Origin: Paramecium sonneborni
Taxonomy: Eukaryota > Ciliophora > Oligohymenophorea > Peniculida > Parameciidae
Direction of reading: 5' to 3'
NCBI GenBank assembly: GCA_905182985.1
Contig: CAJJDN010000109.1
Coordinates: 1 to 64,000 of the forward strand
Length of the DNA: 64,000 bases
A program made the translations under genes and the position numbers. The notes under the pieces are model-generated. The model saw only the letters and a list, made by a program, of their open reading frames with translations, searched no databases and was not told where the DNA came from. Positions 11,781-25,900 of the stretch are shown here, in pieces (position 1 is the first letter of the stretch; each line of letters opens with the position of its first letter).

Positions 11781-14010
11781 TCAAATAATATTCTACACTA
11801 ATTTTTCAATAAATCTTTTAGTGTATTCTTAGGGATTTTTAGCTGAAATATCTAAATCTTTATTAACATTAATTGCTAGTTTAGTGACTTATTCTATCTT
11901 TTTCTCAGCATTCCAAATTTATAAATAATCAATAATAGCAATATGATAATAAATTCCTTTTTCTTTTACAGATGGTATACAACTTAATTTGGAATTAAAA
12001 AAACTTGGAATCTTAAAATAGATAAAAAGATTTTACATCTTTTTCATCTTTAGAGTAAAATGACCAATTCATTTTAATAATAAGTAATGAATAATCCATT
12101 ATATTCAATTTTTAAAAGAATTCTGAATCTTTAATTAAGCTATTTTTCAATTAATCTTTAATATTTTCAGGAATATATAATTTGACTTCCTCTTCTTTAA
12201 AATCAATATCTTTAAGAGTTGTTTTTTTTAAATCCCTTTTACAATCATCTGATTTCAAGACTTTTCTTTAATATTCAGATCCTTTAAGATCATAGGTTCT
12301 AATTACATAATTTGATGGAATTTATAATGCATTTCTCATAACAATAAATATTTTAGATTCTAGACCCTAAAAAATAAATATTTAAAAATTGATTACATTT
12401 TATAATTCAAATTTAAATATACCATATATTGGTGAGATTAAAGAATCATTTTCATATAAATGTAAGAAATAGCTTCCTAAATTTTAACGTATAACTAATA
12501 GTTCTTATTCATTAATAGTTTTAATTAATAATTTATTATCAAATGTAAATAAGATAAATGCACCACTCTTACCACCATCTTGTTCTTTAAAAGAATTAAT
12601 TTAATCTTAATTTTTTATTGGATCAAAAGATTTAGTATAATTATTAACTTACCAATCTTTTTTTCTTAATTTAAAAAACACTTTTGGAGCATAAATAGTT
12701 ATTGTAGAAGCCAATAATCTTAGTTCAACATCTAAATCTTACTCTGGTGGAATAACAAAATGAGTTTCTTCATTAATTTACTATTAAGTTATTTTATATT
12801 TGAATTCTAATTTACATAAGTCATTGTCTTAACTTTAAAAATTAACTTAATTTTTTTTTTTTTGATTTAATTTAGATTTCTTTTTTGTAAAATTATCCTA
12901 TTAAAATATTTATTATATGCTATAAATAATTGTATTAATTTTATCAATTAACAAACTTTAGGTGATAACCTCTAAATTTATTTCTTCAAGTACTATTAAT
13001 AATAAATGATATATATAAATACAAGAAGAACTGCTTGCTGTTTATTTAGAAGATATTTTTTTCCAAAATCCTAAGATTTATCTTTTTATTGTAGGATCTT
13101 TAAGTCTTAAAATAGATAACACAAATGGAGTGCATAATTTAGCTGAATTTTCAATTGTAATAAATATCAATAACCAACCTTCATGAAATTTAGTACAATT
13201 AAATCCAACTAAGATATAACTTAATGCTTGTATAAGTTATATAAAAAACTAAGCAGTTATGTATGAAGAATAATATCTAGTTAATTTTCCTATTAAATTC
13301 AAATATCTTTAATTTTCAGGTACAGCCTTTTATATATAAATTATTGTCATAATTGATATAAAAGTGTTTAAAAAGACTAATACTAATCCTCCAATATTAA
13401 AGCCAGGATTATATTTTAGACTACATGTTCCAAATAATGATAATCCATTATAATTAAATAGTTTTGCAGTCAAAGTTACTAAAATCATAATAAACCATGC
13501 AATTGAATGAAGTATTATTCGAAGTTTTTTTCTAGCTGCAAATTATTCTTTCAAAGTTATTCGAACATAAAGACAGAAAATTAAATTATATGTAATTTCA
13601 CCTGTTCCTGCAAAAATACTTATCATTGAATTAATTTAACAAAATAAACCATCACTTTGAGGGCTAATTTAATTTATCATAAAGTAAATGCTTGTACTAA
13701 ACCAATGTACACATAAAAGAGCTTCACAAAATGATATAAAAAAAATTATATCACCAGGCATTTTCCAAGTCTTTGGATATATAACAAAACTCCACATTAT
13801 AATAACTGTTAAGCAAAAGGCAAAAATCGCTAATAATAATTATATTCATATACGAATTATTAGAAAAAAGTATTGATCAAGAATTAACAATTTTATTTCT
13901 TAAGAAAGTTCTTAATCGCTTAAATTAGTATTACAATCTACTACATCTTCATCACTGTAAAATGCCTAAATTTTTACAATTATTAATAGAAATATGCCTA
14001 TATTATTCAT
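11781..14010 (-). CDS. Seven-helix receptor fused to PIP kinase (GPCR-PIPK)
   Basis: The 716-aa membrane protein joins a G-protein-coupled-receptor-like domain to a phosphatidylinositol phosphate kinase, the architecture known from Dictyostelium RpkA and Phytophthora GPCR-PIPKs. Residues 1-19 form a signal peptide, and seven hydrophobic helices follow from about 45 to 300. A K/R-rich stretch with DPTIKRQILGFWKK comes after the last helix. The kinase starts near 470. It shows the G-loop GGKSGAF (471-477), LIKT with the ATP-binding Lys near 489, YDLKGS (555-560), LKDIDF, MDYSLL (620-625), and IIDYLQ with the metal-binding Asp, then the ending P-x-x-Y-x-x-RF. These are the residues expected of an active PIPK. 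Three introns lie at 13830-13853, 12367-12396 and 12012-12036. The 30-nt intron has no in-frame TGA. It probably couples an outside signal to phosphoinositide production at the membrane. The lipid specificity and ligand cannot be read. Confidence 0.9.
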
Positions 14011-15559
14011 TAGTATATTTTGTGGAATTTTAGTTGAATTTTAAATATCAATATTTTTATTTCCTTAATAAATAATAAAATATGGATAAAAAGGTTCTAC
14101 TCTTTTTTTATTGAATATATAAATAGATATAATATAAATATTATGTTATTTATTATGTATTTCTTTTTACATAAATATATTTATTCATAAAATCTATCAA
14201 CTTTTTGTATATTGAATGATTTATATAATATTTAATTATTAGTTTTCAATTTATCCAAATAATATTAATTTTTCTACTATTATATTTATAATTATCAAAA
14301 CTAGTAGTTATATAAAATATAACTAAAGGGATTTTTTAAAGAAATTATGAGCGTACAGATAATCTACATTTGAAGTATTCAAAAAAATAAAGGGAAGCTT
14401 TAATTTAATAAAATTTAGCATCATAATTTTCTTAAAATTATACTTTTGAATTATTTTAATTAATAAGCTTTTCAGTGTTTTTTCCAACATCTTTTTTTTC
14501 TCAGTTAGATAATTAAGGTTATCAAACAATAAAACTTTTATTTGATGAATACTCGTTGGCTTATTATTGAACATAATTTTGTTTAAATTTTATCAATAAC
14601 TTTTTTTTTAATTCATTATAAATTTCTATTCAAGATTTTTTTTATTTGTACATAAATTGATAACCTTTGGAATAAAGAAAATTAAAATATTTTATATACA
14701 AATTGTCAGTCTTGATAAAAAATTAATTTCTCTAAATTTCAAAATATTATGTGATGAAAATTGCTTTTGAGCATTGTTCATTTAAACTTATTTCATTATT
14801 TTTGGTTCAGATGTCCAATTTTATCTTTATGCTTTCAAGTCTCCTATCTTAAAACGTATTTTCAGTTTCTTAAAATAAATTTTCTTAGAAACGACTTTTT
14901 GGCTCTATTTTAAATTATTTTTATGAAATCAAAACTATTCTAAATTAGATTAAAAACCTAGAAAAATTCAAAAAGGTGCTTATTGTAAGATACCAATTAT
15001 GATCAATCAATATTTGTTAGTTATTAAAATGATCTGTTATTATCATATATAGATTTTAATCTATAAAATTCCAATATCTTCTCAAAATCCACCATTTGAT
15101 AATTATAATAGAAAACCAAAATAAATTAATTCATTTTTACATATGATATTTTCTATTCCAATTATTTTTTTTTGTGAAGCGTTCTTTTATTTTGCAGGAA
15201 ATATTTTTCAATAAATAAGAATCATTAAGAATAAAAAATATCATAATAATTTGAAATTTACTTATTTTAAAGACTGGATGAAATGGAAGAAGAAAATAAA
15301 AAATTGATAGTTATATCAAACAAGATTTAAATACGGAAGAAAATATTTGTAAATAATACTTTCTAAACTCTTGAATATCTAAACTAGAGAAAACAACTAT
15401 TAGCTGACCCTAAAAATATTTTTCTTTAACAAAATCATAAAAAAATTTCAGGAAATATTAGCTTTTTGACTTAATAACAAAATTTTTTTTATATTAATTC
15501 AAAAAATTTGAATAACACTCCTTTTTAATTAGTGGTCAAACTAAAATTATTATTATTAA

Positions 15560-15880
15560 ATTAATATTTCTGCATTTGCTGCATAAGAAAATCTTTGGCT
15601 TAGAATAAAGAATTAATATTTCAGAAATATTAAACAGATTCTATCGAAAAAAAAGCATTGGCTATTGATCCTATCAAATGCATATTATAATAAAGGTGTT
15701 TAATATTCTAAATATAGGATTTCCAGTTTGAAAATTTAAGGGAAGGCTTAAGGTTTAATCTTAAAATAAATGCATGGTACAATAAAGGTATAAAATATTT
15801 ATTAAACATAGGTTTAATTTAAATTCAAAATTAGAAATGCTTAAAATCAAAATTAAGCAAGAGGTGTTAGAAATTCTAAC
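15560..15880 (+). pseudogene. Relic of a TPR-repeat gene
   Basis: One frame reads EKKALAIDPIKC and, about 30 residues later, INAWYNKGIKYL. These match the recurring A-x-AI(D/N)P-K and AWYNKG pieces of ciliate tetratricopeptide repeats. Only about two degenerate repeats remain. No start codon, flanking exons or complete repeat could be found, so I treat it as a fragment. Confidence 0.4.
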
Positions 15881-16008
15881 TATTTATTATTGATTTTTAT
15901 TTTCAAAACCAATTTTGATTAATGATAGTTTTTATTGGTCCTAAATTAAATTCAATATTGGTTTTATTACAATTTCAATTCTAGATAACTAAAATTTTTA
16001 ACACCTAC
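15862..16008. repeat. Imperfect inverted repeat, arms about 65-70 nt
   Basis: The left arm starts AGGTGTTAGAAATTCTAACT and the right arm, read on the other strand, starts AGGTGTTAAAAATTTTAGTT. Both continue through an AAAACCAAT-TTTGAATT-like core at roughly 75% identity, leaving a spacer of about 10-15 nt. There is no open frame and no clear target-site duplication. It could be a decayed miniature element or an eliminated-sequence remnant. Confidence 0.6.
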
Positions 16009-17249
16009 CTTTGAATATATGATCATATTTATTTTATTAATTTAAGCAAATAAAATATTTTAAATATAAGTCATTTTCAGAAAGACAAATAAAATTCTTT
16101 CTTAGTTTTTTTATTTAAAATAAATCTAAAAAAGATGTTAAGTGGATTTATTGATAAATAATATGAAGTGATGAAATCTAATTTTATTCAGTATTAGATA
16201 TTGTAGCAAGAAATTTGTTTCTCAAAAGATTTAATTTGATTTTTTTAACTTTATGTTTTTTACTCTGACAAATTTATTCTTTGATAATGATTTTTCTTTG
16301 GTAAATGATTTTCAAATTGTATTTTAAAACAAATCATTTCAAATATATTCTATAGAAATATAGTTAGAAATAGAATTAATCAAATTCTCTCTATATTTGC
16401 CTTTTATATAAATAACCTGTAAAAGCTAACAGGTATGAATAGTTTAAAAACAAAGAAAAAATGATTGAAAGTCTTTAAAAGCTTAGGGCCAAAAACATAG
16501 AGAAGGATTCATAATCCTTATCTCTTATGAAATTGAATATTAAGATTTGAAAATCAAAAAGCTGAATATTTTATATTTGAAAAGTAATAATTATTAATTA
16601 AACTATAAAATATTTATAACATAAAATCTAATTTCAACTTGAATCACAGTCAACAACAAAATTTTTTTATTTTGAAATAAATTTTAAGAAATTTAACATT
16701 CCTTTATATGAAATTTTGAAATTATCGACCAGAAATAAATTAGCTATATTTAAAATAAATATCTAATGAAGTCTGACATAATCAAATTTTAAAGAAGAAG
16801 CTTGTGAAAAATGGATAGTAGATTCAAAATCATGCAAAGAGTATCAAACTTATAATTTTTTATCAAAAATATCACAATCAACTCAAAGTTTTATTTTATA
16901 AGTTTCATAAGTCAAATATTGTGATAAGGACATACGTATCAAATTTTACATCACATTAAGAAAATTATTTTTTTTAAATATTTCCTTATATATTTAACTT
17001 TTATTTTGATTTTAATTTATATGTTAAAGATAATAAAAGATTAAACCTTTAAAAAAATATTTTAATATTTGATTAAAATATATATATAATTGACTATTTA
17101 ATAAAAATAATATTATTTAAGATTAATTCGAAGTGATACCCAGTAAGGTAAATTCTAATTTAGAGACTTTTAAATATCATAAAACAAAAACTTTATTAGA
17201 ATTTATCAAATTTTTAAAAAGATTCAAAATATATTTGATAGGTTAAATA

Positions 17250-18060
17250 TGTTTAAATCATCTTCATAGCTTCAATTCTTGTAATATAAGTTTTGCCATC
17301 CTAAATAAATTTATCCAACACTTTTAACCATTTTTTATTTTAAGTACTTATTTTTTCTTGACAAATTATTAGGGACATAAAAAATCATCACTATCACTTT
17401 CACAACTTACACAAATTTCTTTTACTTTAACATATTATTAATTATAAATATCCACATTTAATTTTGATACTTAGTTTAAAAAATTACAATATTTTCATCA
17501 AATAAAACATAATCTAATTCCACAATGATCTATTCTAATTTGCTATCTTAAAAACCATTTATTATTCTCATCTATTTTTTTTCAATAATAAAAATCAAAA
17601 TTATCTTTATATAAGATACCAATTAAGATTTTTATTCATTTATCTAACATATAGTTTAAGAATATTACCATCAAGTTTTTTAAGTCCAAAATTTAATTTT
17701 ATGGTCATTGCTTCCAGATATAAAGACTTTCTTTTTTATTTAATATTTAAAATAAGATATTGACTGAGCGTATTTTGTTCACTACTGTTTAATTACGAAA
17801 TTTTGATTATATTATCTCTACTTCCAGACCCAAATTAATGTTATCAATACATAATTAATATGAGCATCTAATCCATAAAAATTCTGAGTTCTTTTGTTTG
17901 AAAACTTAAAAATTATTATCTGATATGCGCATGCTACATTTAAAATAGAGTAATCTGAATAATAAATGTAATGTATTTGAATATTTTATTTTTTATAGTG
18001 GCATGATTATTCACTTAACTAGATATCTATAAAGTTTCTTCTATTATATTTTGATCCCTT
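17250..18060 (-). pseudogene. Relic of a WD40-repeat gene
   Basis: Reverse-strand fragments read FISGSNDHKIKFW (about 17,684-17,730) and GSGSRDNIIKI (about 17,796-17,831), preceded by a NFYGLDAHINYV-like piece near 17.85 kb. These are typical blade ends and starts of WD40 repeats. The fragments lie in different frames with TGA stops between them. The source was probably a gene like the intact WD40 gene at 40.2-42.2 kb, but I cannot prove that it is the same family. Confidence 0.5.
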
Positions 18061-19979
18061 TTTAGTTAAATTTAATATTCAAATAAAATCCAATTTAAAT
18101 TTAATAAGAAAAATATTATGTTTTTTCCCCATTCTTCAAATTAAATTTTCATCTAAATATTAAATTGATGTAAATTCCTTATTTTATAAAGTTTGATTTC
18201 GATAATTGATTCCACAATTATTAATATTTTGCATAAATATTATAAAAATATTGTAGTTGGCTGTCAATAAATTAATTAAAGTTAACTTAAGTTTTTTAAA
18301 TAGAATGTTCAAAATTTTTACTCATATTATCTAAATTTTCTGAAAATTTAAAAATTTTAAGTTTTATTTCCTTAATATAAAAATTACTTTGCTAAAGCAT
18401 TTGTATTTAAATACTTTAAAAATCTGTAAATTTTATTAGGTAACTCTCTAAAAAAATTATAAATGCTATTCTATTATGCAAAGTTTAACCTAATTTAAAT
18501 CTATCATTTAATTTTATTTATAAGTTCATCAAAAATTAATTTTTATAAAATTTTAAGCTAATTCTATTATCGTAAGTTAAGTATTTAATTATCAGAATAA
18601 TTTTATTTAAACTTTAAAGCATTTTTAGATTATCTGATTTGAAAGAAATAATTCGAACTATTTTTTAAATATGATACTTTGTCCCAAAATAGTTCTTGAT
18701 ATTTCTGTATTATTTAATGAATTAATCAATATTTTTTTAAAGAAAGCTTCGAAATTTATTTTTCTAAAATATTATTTTTTAAATAATTTCTATTTATTAG
18801 TAATTTATTTAAAGAAAGTAATTATTCTGTATTACTTTTATTTTGTTCTTGTTTCTCTTATAATAGAATCATTTTTATCCTCTTTTAGTTATCCTTCAAC
18901 TTCCTCTAATAGAGCAAATTCTGTTTAAATTTGCTATGCATTGTGCAAATAGATATATCTCTTTTAATTCTGATTAATACTATTTTCTTAGAAACTATTT
19001 TAAATCATTATTTAATTGAAGAATCAAAATAATAAAAAAATTTTTATGGTTATTTAAATGTAATATAATTTGATTAAATACTACTCTGAGTAATATATTC
19101 TAGCAACATTACATTTATATTCTCCTCATTATTTTACTTATGATTCATCATCAAAACAGCTTAATTTGGATAATAATTATTTAATTTTCTTAATTAATTT
19201 CGAATCTAATTAAGTTATAAACAGAAATGATTAAAAAGTTTGTAGAATCAAATAAATGCATATACTTTAAAATATTATCTTATATTTATTTAATTTTATT
19301 TTTAATTAATATTAAAGAAATAAAAACTTGATTTATATAAGTACTAATTGATTTAATTAAAAATAATTATTTGATATCTATAATTTTCTATTTTTAGTAT
19401 CTATAATTTTCTATTACCCGATAATCAAAAATCTTTAAGAAAATTGTTTGTGCAATTAAAATAGGTATTTTCGCTTAAAAATCTATATACATAAATCAGT
19501 CTGTATAGTCATTAAAGAATACTTTAAGCAAGCAATATAGATTTACCTGAGAATATATATTCAACTTTAAGCAAACGAAAAAAATAGCAATATTCATAGA
19601 AGAAGTAGATTTATAGTTAATTTCTTTATTAATAAATATAAATAAATTTTTGAATAAACACAAAGAGTATTACAAAAGACTAATCAATTCTTAAGATTCT
19701 ATTAGATGTAGAACAATTTATTATAAATAATTAATGCTTGATTTTTAGACTTTACATTTTCAAATTCTTAAAATTTAACACTGATTTTGTTATTTAAAAA
19801 TTATCAAATATTTATTTTTATTAGCTGTGTCTAATAAACAAGATAATATTTAAAAATTAACTTGATTCTGTTTACATATATCAATCTATGTAAAGTTGTT
19901 TAAAAACAAAATTTCTCTCTATAAATCTATTCTATAGCACTCATAAAATTAATTCATTAAATAATTTGAAACTTGAATT

Positions 19980-22900
19980 ATGATATTGCTTATTATCATG
20001 ATGATGTTTTAATTCTAAAAAGCTTAATACTCCTTAACGAATACAGCATTGAGTCAATCAAACCAAATCTTGAAATAGTTGATTTAAGGTAAAGAGTAAG
20101 ATGAAACAGATAATAATTGCCTCACGTTTGGAATATGGTCAAAATATAATCCATTAAGTAATACAAATTTGAAAAACTCATATGATTTGTTCGAAAGTAA
20201 TTGTTTTTAAGTAATTAATGCTTTCGATTATGTTACTCAAAGTCTAATTTTTATTTATTATGATTGTGTTGATCCAACGACAAAAGAAATAAAAAAATTT
20301 ATTTTTGGTTATACATAAAATACTTATTTTATATTTAAATAACCTATTGAACCTTCAGAATATGAAAATATATGGTACTTTTTATAAATAATCTCTTTCT
20401 AATCTGAATAAAAATTAGAATTTTCTCTTTATTATTAGATTGATAATATTTTTAGATAAACTGTAAATATGATTATGCCAGCCAAAGATTAATAAATATT
20501 AATTACATTTGGAGGCAACTTAAAAATAGATATTTAAGATATAGAAGAATATGCAAAAATATTTGCAGTCTTTCCAGGCTCTATTGTTTTATAAAATTAT
20601 GAAATGAAAAGAATTCCAGCATAATTTAATTTTTACGACTAAATTACTTAAAGTTATAAGAAATTAAAATAATGTATTTGTTAATATGATTCAAAAATTA
20701 TTTTTGATGATTCTCATTTAAAATAACTTGATTAAAAAATTTATGTATCAAAACAAATTTATTGTAATTCATATACACTTAGTGGTTGGTTTTAAATATA
20801 AAATCTTTATTAATAATCTGAAGAGTTTACTTATTAATTTTTGAAAATAAGTACTAATTTAGATAGATTTCAGAATGAAAATTTAGTCACATTTTAATTT
20901 TTTTATCAAATCTCACCTATTAATAATAAAATACTTATTACAACATATAAATATGATTTTCCAATTGTAACATAAGACTTTGTAAATAATGAATTTCTTA
21001 TTAAAAGAGAATTTATTATATCAAATAATCTTACTTGTTGGCAATTTTTATTTCTTAATCTAGATGAAAATACATTAGATTTTTAAATTACATTTCATGA
21101 TGATCAAAATATTTAAACATACTAATCATTAATAGATATTAAATAATTTCATGACTGTTAATTTAAAATAACATATGGAAATATATAATAAACAGATTTA
21201 AATTATATTGATATAATTGTTAGAAATATGATATTTACAAACTGTATTTAATATAAAACATTGGTAAAATGTCATCTTAGTTGTAAAGAATGTGATGGTC
21301 CTAGTTAATATAATTGTTTAACTTGTTCTGAAGAATCAAATAGAATATATATTCCAGAATTTAAGCGTTGTGTTTGTCCATATTCATCAATCGATTAAGA
21401 AAATGAATGTATTAATTATCGAGACTAAAGATTAAGGTTAGATTACAAAGAGAAAAGGAATTAAAAATGTGAATAGGGTTTTTTTGAATTAGATGGTGAT
21501 TGTTTTAAATGGTAATTTATAATTATTTATATTTATTAGTCCATCAAGAATAAAAGAAAATTTGATAACTTGCTCTGAATGTTATTTAAACGTTCAAACG
21601 TGGAGAAATGCTCCTATATGTTCTCAATATTTAGTATATGATAAATAATATCAATACTTATTGTATCAGCAATTACTAAATGTATATCTTTTTGATGGTT
21701 CAGATCTTCTCTTTTATCAAAATTCTTTAGAGATGAATTAAGGTAATATTCAAGATGAGTTATTACTTTATAACTAGTATAATTTGAATATTAATCCCTT
21801 TTAGTTTTTTTGTAACAAATAGTCAGATAGAATTTATGATGAAAATTCTTGTTATGAATGCCTAATTAAATAATGTCTAGTTTGTGGTCTTTAAATTGAT
21901 AATTACATTTGCCTTAAATGTGAAAAAGAATATAAATTATAAGATGGTAAATGTATTTCAAGTTATGTAAATTTTAATCATACTTCATGTTAACCACCAT
22001 ATTATGCAACATTTAAGAGGAAATGTGAATTATGTCAATTGAAAAATTGTCTTTATTGTTTTGAGTATTTTAAAAACTATGATGAATTTGGATTTACAAT
22101 TGAATATGAAAAAAATATTGTTTTGCCTTTTCATACTTAATATAAAGGTGCTGGTTGTTTATTATGTGAAAAAGGCTTTAATTTTGATTTCAGTTTAGGT
22201 GTTTGTTTAGATAGAGTTCCAACAATTAAAAATTGTTTAACATCTTGTGTTAGTATAAGAAATGAGGAATTATGTATTGCATCTTCTTTAGATAATTTTT
22301 AAGTTTCTAGAGAAATTACTATTTGTGATTCATATATACCAAATTGTTAAGAATGTTTCTTAGATTATCTTAAAGTTGTAAAATGTATTTCATGTATATC
22401 TGGTTTTGAATTACAAATAGGATAATGTTATTAAAATTAAGAATAAATACCAAATAATTAATAAACATTTTGGAATTTGAAAATATAAAGTTTCTTAATT
22501 AATATAGTTTATGATGCTGAATAAGACTAAAAAATTATAAAATTAACTCAATGTGGAAAAAATTGTAATTCTTGTGTATTATCATTTGGTGAGTATAAGT
22601 GTGAAGAATGTGATAAAAAAAGTATTGATTAATAAATTTGGTTTTAGTATGAGATGTGTGAATAATGTTCTCAAATTTGTTAAGTTTGTTAAATACGTGA
22701 AGAGCGAGAGATTGAGGTAAATATAATATTATTATAATAAGAAATTTGCCCCACTACTATCAACTTAATACTATAATACTATTTACACTAGGTTTTGCTT
22801 AAAACCTAAAATAGATCCTTCAATTTATTATGATCCTTATTATAAGTCAGTCAAATATTGTGAGAATGCTGACTGTAATAACGAACTTACTTATGAAGTC

Positions 22901-25900
22901 TTTTAAATGAGTTGCAATTTCGAAAGATTTCCAAGAGATTTAGATTATTTTCGTATAAGTCCTGAATATTTAAATGGTATTGGAGCTGATTCTATTACAA
23001 TTATTATCAAAATGGAAGTAGAAGATGAAATTTGCATTCTTATGCCAACTTTATAATCAACAGCCTCTTTAAAATAAGTTATTTTTACTTTAAAAACTGT
23101 TCATTTTTAATTAATATCATCATATCCCTTCAAAATGGAAATTTATAATCCTTTTTCAATTGAAGAATATGATTCCTTTACTATGATTGGTTTTAATCTA
23201 ATCTTAGTTAATTTTGATACAATATATTTTAATTTAAAAAATAAAATTAATTAAGTCGATATCAAATTTATAAATCTTACTATTATAGATAGTTAAATAA
23301 AAAATGTTTAATCACTATTTAAAGCGGATCAATTTGGTGATGTAGAATTATAGAATATATCTATTATCAACACATAATTTACTAATTCATCATTATTCAA
23401 CTTTAATTAATTTAGTTTAAATGGTGTAATCAATATCAATTCAATATATATTTATAATTGCACTTTTATAGATTCAATTCTGTTTGAATTTTCTTCTACT
23501 AAATTTACTATTCAATTCTAAAATGTAACAATAGATTTATGTCATTTATCAAATTCATCTATTTTTTATTTTAGATCTAACAGTCTTCTCTAAGTAAGTT
23601 TATACCTTATTACCATTTAAATATTTTAAACTAATTTTTATAGCTCTTAGTTTTTTTTCTGCTCTTAATTTATAGGTGTTATTGCTCTAAAAATAATCTT
23701 TAATAATAACTATTTATAAAATTCAGTTATTCTTGGATTTAGTTCTCATTTAGAGTCATCTTATATTGATATTAAAAACAATACTTTTATTGAATCATAA
23801 TTTATCTCAACTATTTAAATTATCAATTAAGATTCAATTCTATGTAGTATTAAAGAATTGCTTATTAAAAACAATAATTTTCAAAATTCTAATTTATTTA
23901 GATTTTTTTCAAATTTTCAAGCTAATGATTTACTTGTTATTATTTAAAATGTTCTCATTTAATTTAATGAAGGAAGTATTAACACTGATTAACTTAGTTA
24001 TTTATTTAACATTAATAGTAAAAAAATGATTCTTTAAAATTTTGTTATTAATGATAATTTCAGAACCTATATTCTATATCTATACGATAGTGCTGATATT
24101 TAGCTTTTAAATTATACTTTTAGAAATTCCTAGATTTAACTTAAAGTATCTTCATAATCTAATTGTTTATCAAAATTAAATATTTAAAACTAATTATTAC
24201 AAATAGTTGGATTTGATAAAATTATGATTTCTAATTTTAAGATTTTTAATTTACAAAGTATAGATGAATCTATAATTAAAATTATGTCTAGCAGTTAATA
24301 TTATTAAGAATAAGTTGGATAAATAAAATTAATAAATTTAGAATTTAATGGAAATCTTTTACTTTCTCTTAATTCAATCATTTACTTCTCGCTTGTATCA
24401 ATTATTTCTGATAAAAATTTAGATATTCAAATTGAAAATGTATTATTTTATAAAAATATTATGCATGTGTATAATGAAAATTCATTAAAAGATTCTGCAG
24501 CATTAATATATATTGCAACTTTACAAAGTACAATCTTGATTGAAAATTTACATTGCAATTAAAATGCAATGACTAATTCATCTAATTCTTTTATTAATAT
24601 TGCCTCAAAAAACTTAAAAATTAATAATTTATTAGTATAAAATCATAATGTATTACCTATAAAAGTTTGGAATGATTATTATGATTTAACTGTAGTAGAT
24701 TAAGAAGATATTAAAATATTGATTATGTAGATTTTTCACATAAAAACTATTGGTGGTGTTGCCTACATTTAAGCAGCAAATTTTATATGTAAAAATGTAA
24801 CCATCGAAAAAATAATAGCAGCAAAAAGTTCAGTATTTGATATTCTAACTTCGAATGAAGGAATTATTTTGATATCAAATTTAAATGTTCATTAAACGAT
24901 CAATAATCTTTAGGAAAAAATTGACAGTTCAGGATGCATTAGTGTAAATTCTTAATATAGTTCATTGAATTTTACAATTATTCAAGCAAACTTTTAAAAT
25001 ATTGTTAATCGAATGTCTTCAGCCATTTTAACAATAATCCCTTCTTTAATTAGCAATAAATTAATTTTCTAAAGTTTGACGATAATTGACTGTGTTTCAT
25101 TAAAAAATTAAATTGTTAAAATTTTATTCCTTTCATAAATTAATAAATAAAATTCAATTTCTTTTTTTGATTTAAAGATTATTTAAAATAAAGATGCTTG
25201 GATAAATCTTTTCTCAGATATTGGAGAATTATAGCAAAATGAAATAATAGAAATAACTGGAAATGATAATGCTTTAATTTATTTAGAAAACTGCGATATG
25301 ACATTAAAAAATATTTATATTGAAGGAATGCTTTTTTCAAGGGCAATCAAACTAAATAATATAAATAATTTAGTCATGTTTAATTGTTATTTTTAAAATA
25401 TATTAAGTATTTTCACATAAAATCTCATATCTATAAGTTTAACAACATAATAGAAATGTAAAATTTCCTTAAAAGCAGTAAATTTTTTCAAAGCCTCTAT
25501 GTATAATGCTAAAATGGAATAAAATTAAGTTAAATAATAATAAAAAAGTTAATATTTAATTTCTGGATGTTCTATAATTTAATCTTCTTCCTAATTTTAA
25601 CCATAAGATTATTTTTACAACAATATAATTTACCTTACATAATCATTAGTATAACCAACCTCAATTCTATATATTTAGAGCTAATCAAATTAAACAATTT
25701 TATTATTTGATATGGTAAATTTTGAAAATAATAATTATTCTGCTAGTTAAGATGGAATCATACATTTTGATGAAATAAATTTTCATAGATTAAAAATTTT
25801 GAGATTAAATTGTAATTTTAATTAAATAAAGAACTATGGATGTTTAAATATAATAAGTAATAGTAATACTTCATAATAAGTATAAATTGAAAACTCAAAC

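Larger units (their letters stand above)
14011..19979. other. 6-kb gene-poor region with relics
   Basis: No intact gene is found on either strand under the ciliate code. Recognisable content is a TPR relic (about 15.56-15.88 kb), an inverted repeat (15862-16008) and a WD40 relic on the minus strand (about 17.25-18.06 kb). The rest, including 14.0-15.5, 16.0-17.2 and 18.1-19.98 kb, shows nothing I can name. Standard-code frames at 14323-14574 and 18671-18928 carry no family signature. Confidence 0.55.

Noticed and set aside
12012..12036. Frameshift in the PIP kinase domain
   Set aside because: A 25-nt GT..AG intron placed after YSKDEKD restores the frame to IPSFFNSKLS and the IID motif.
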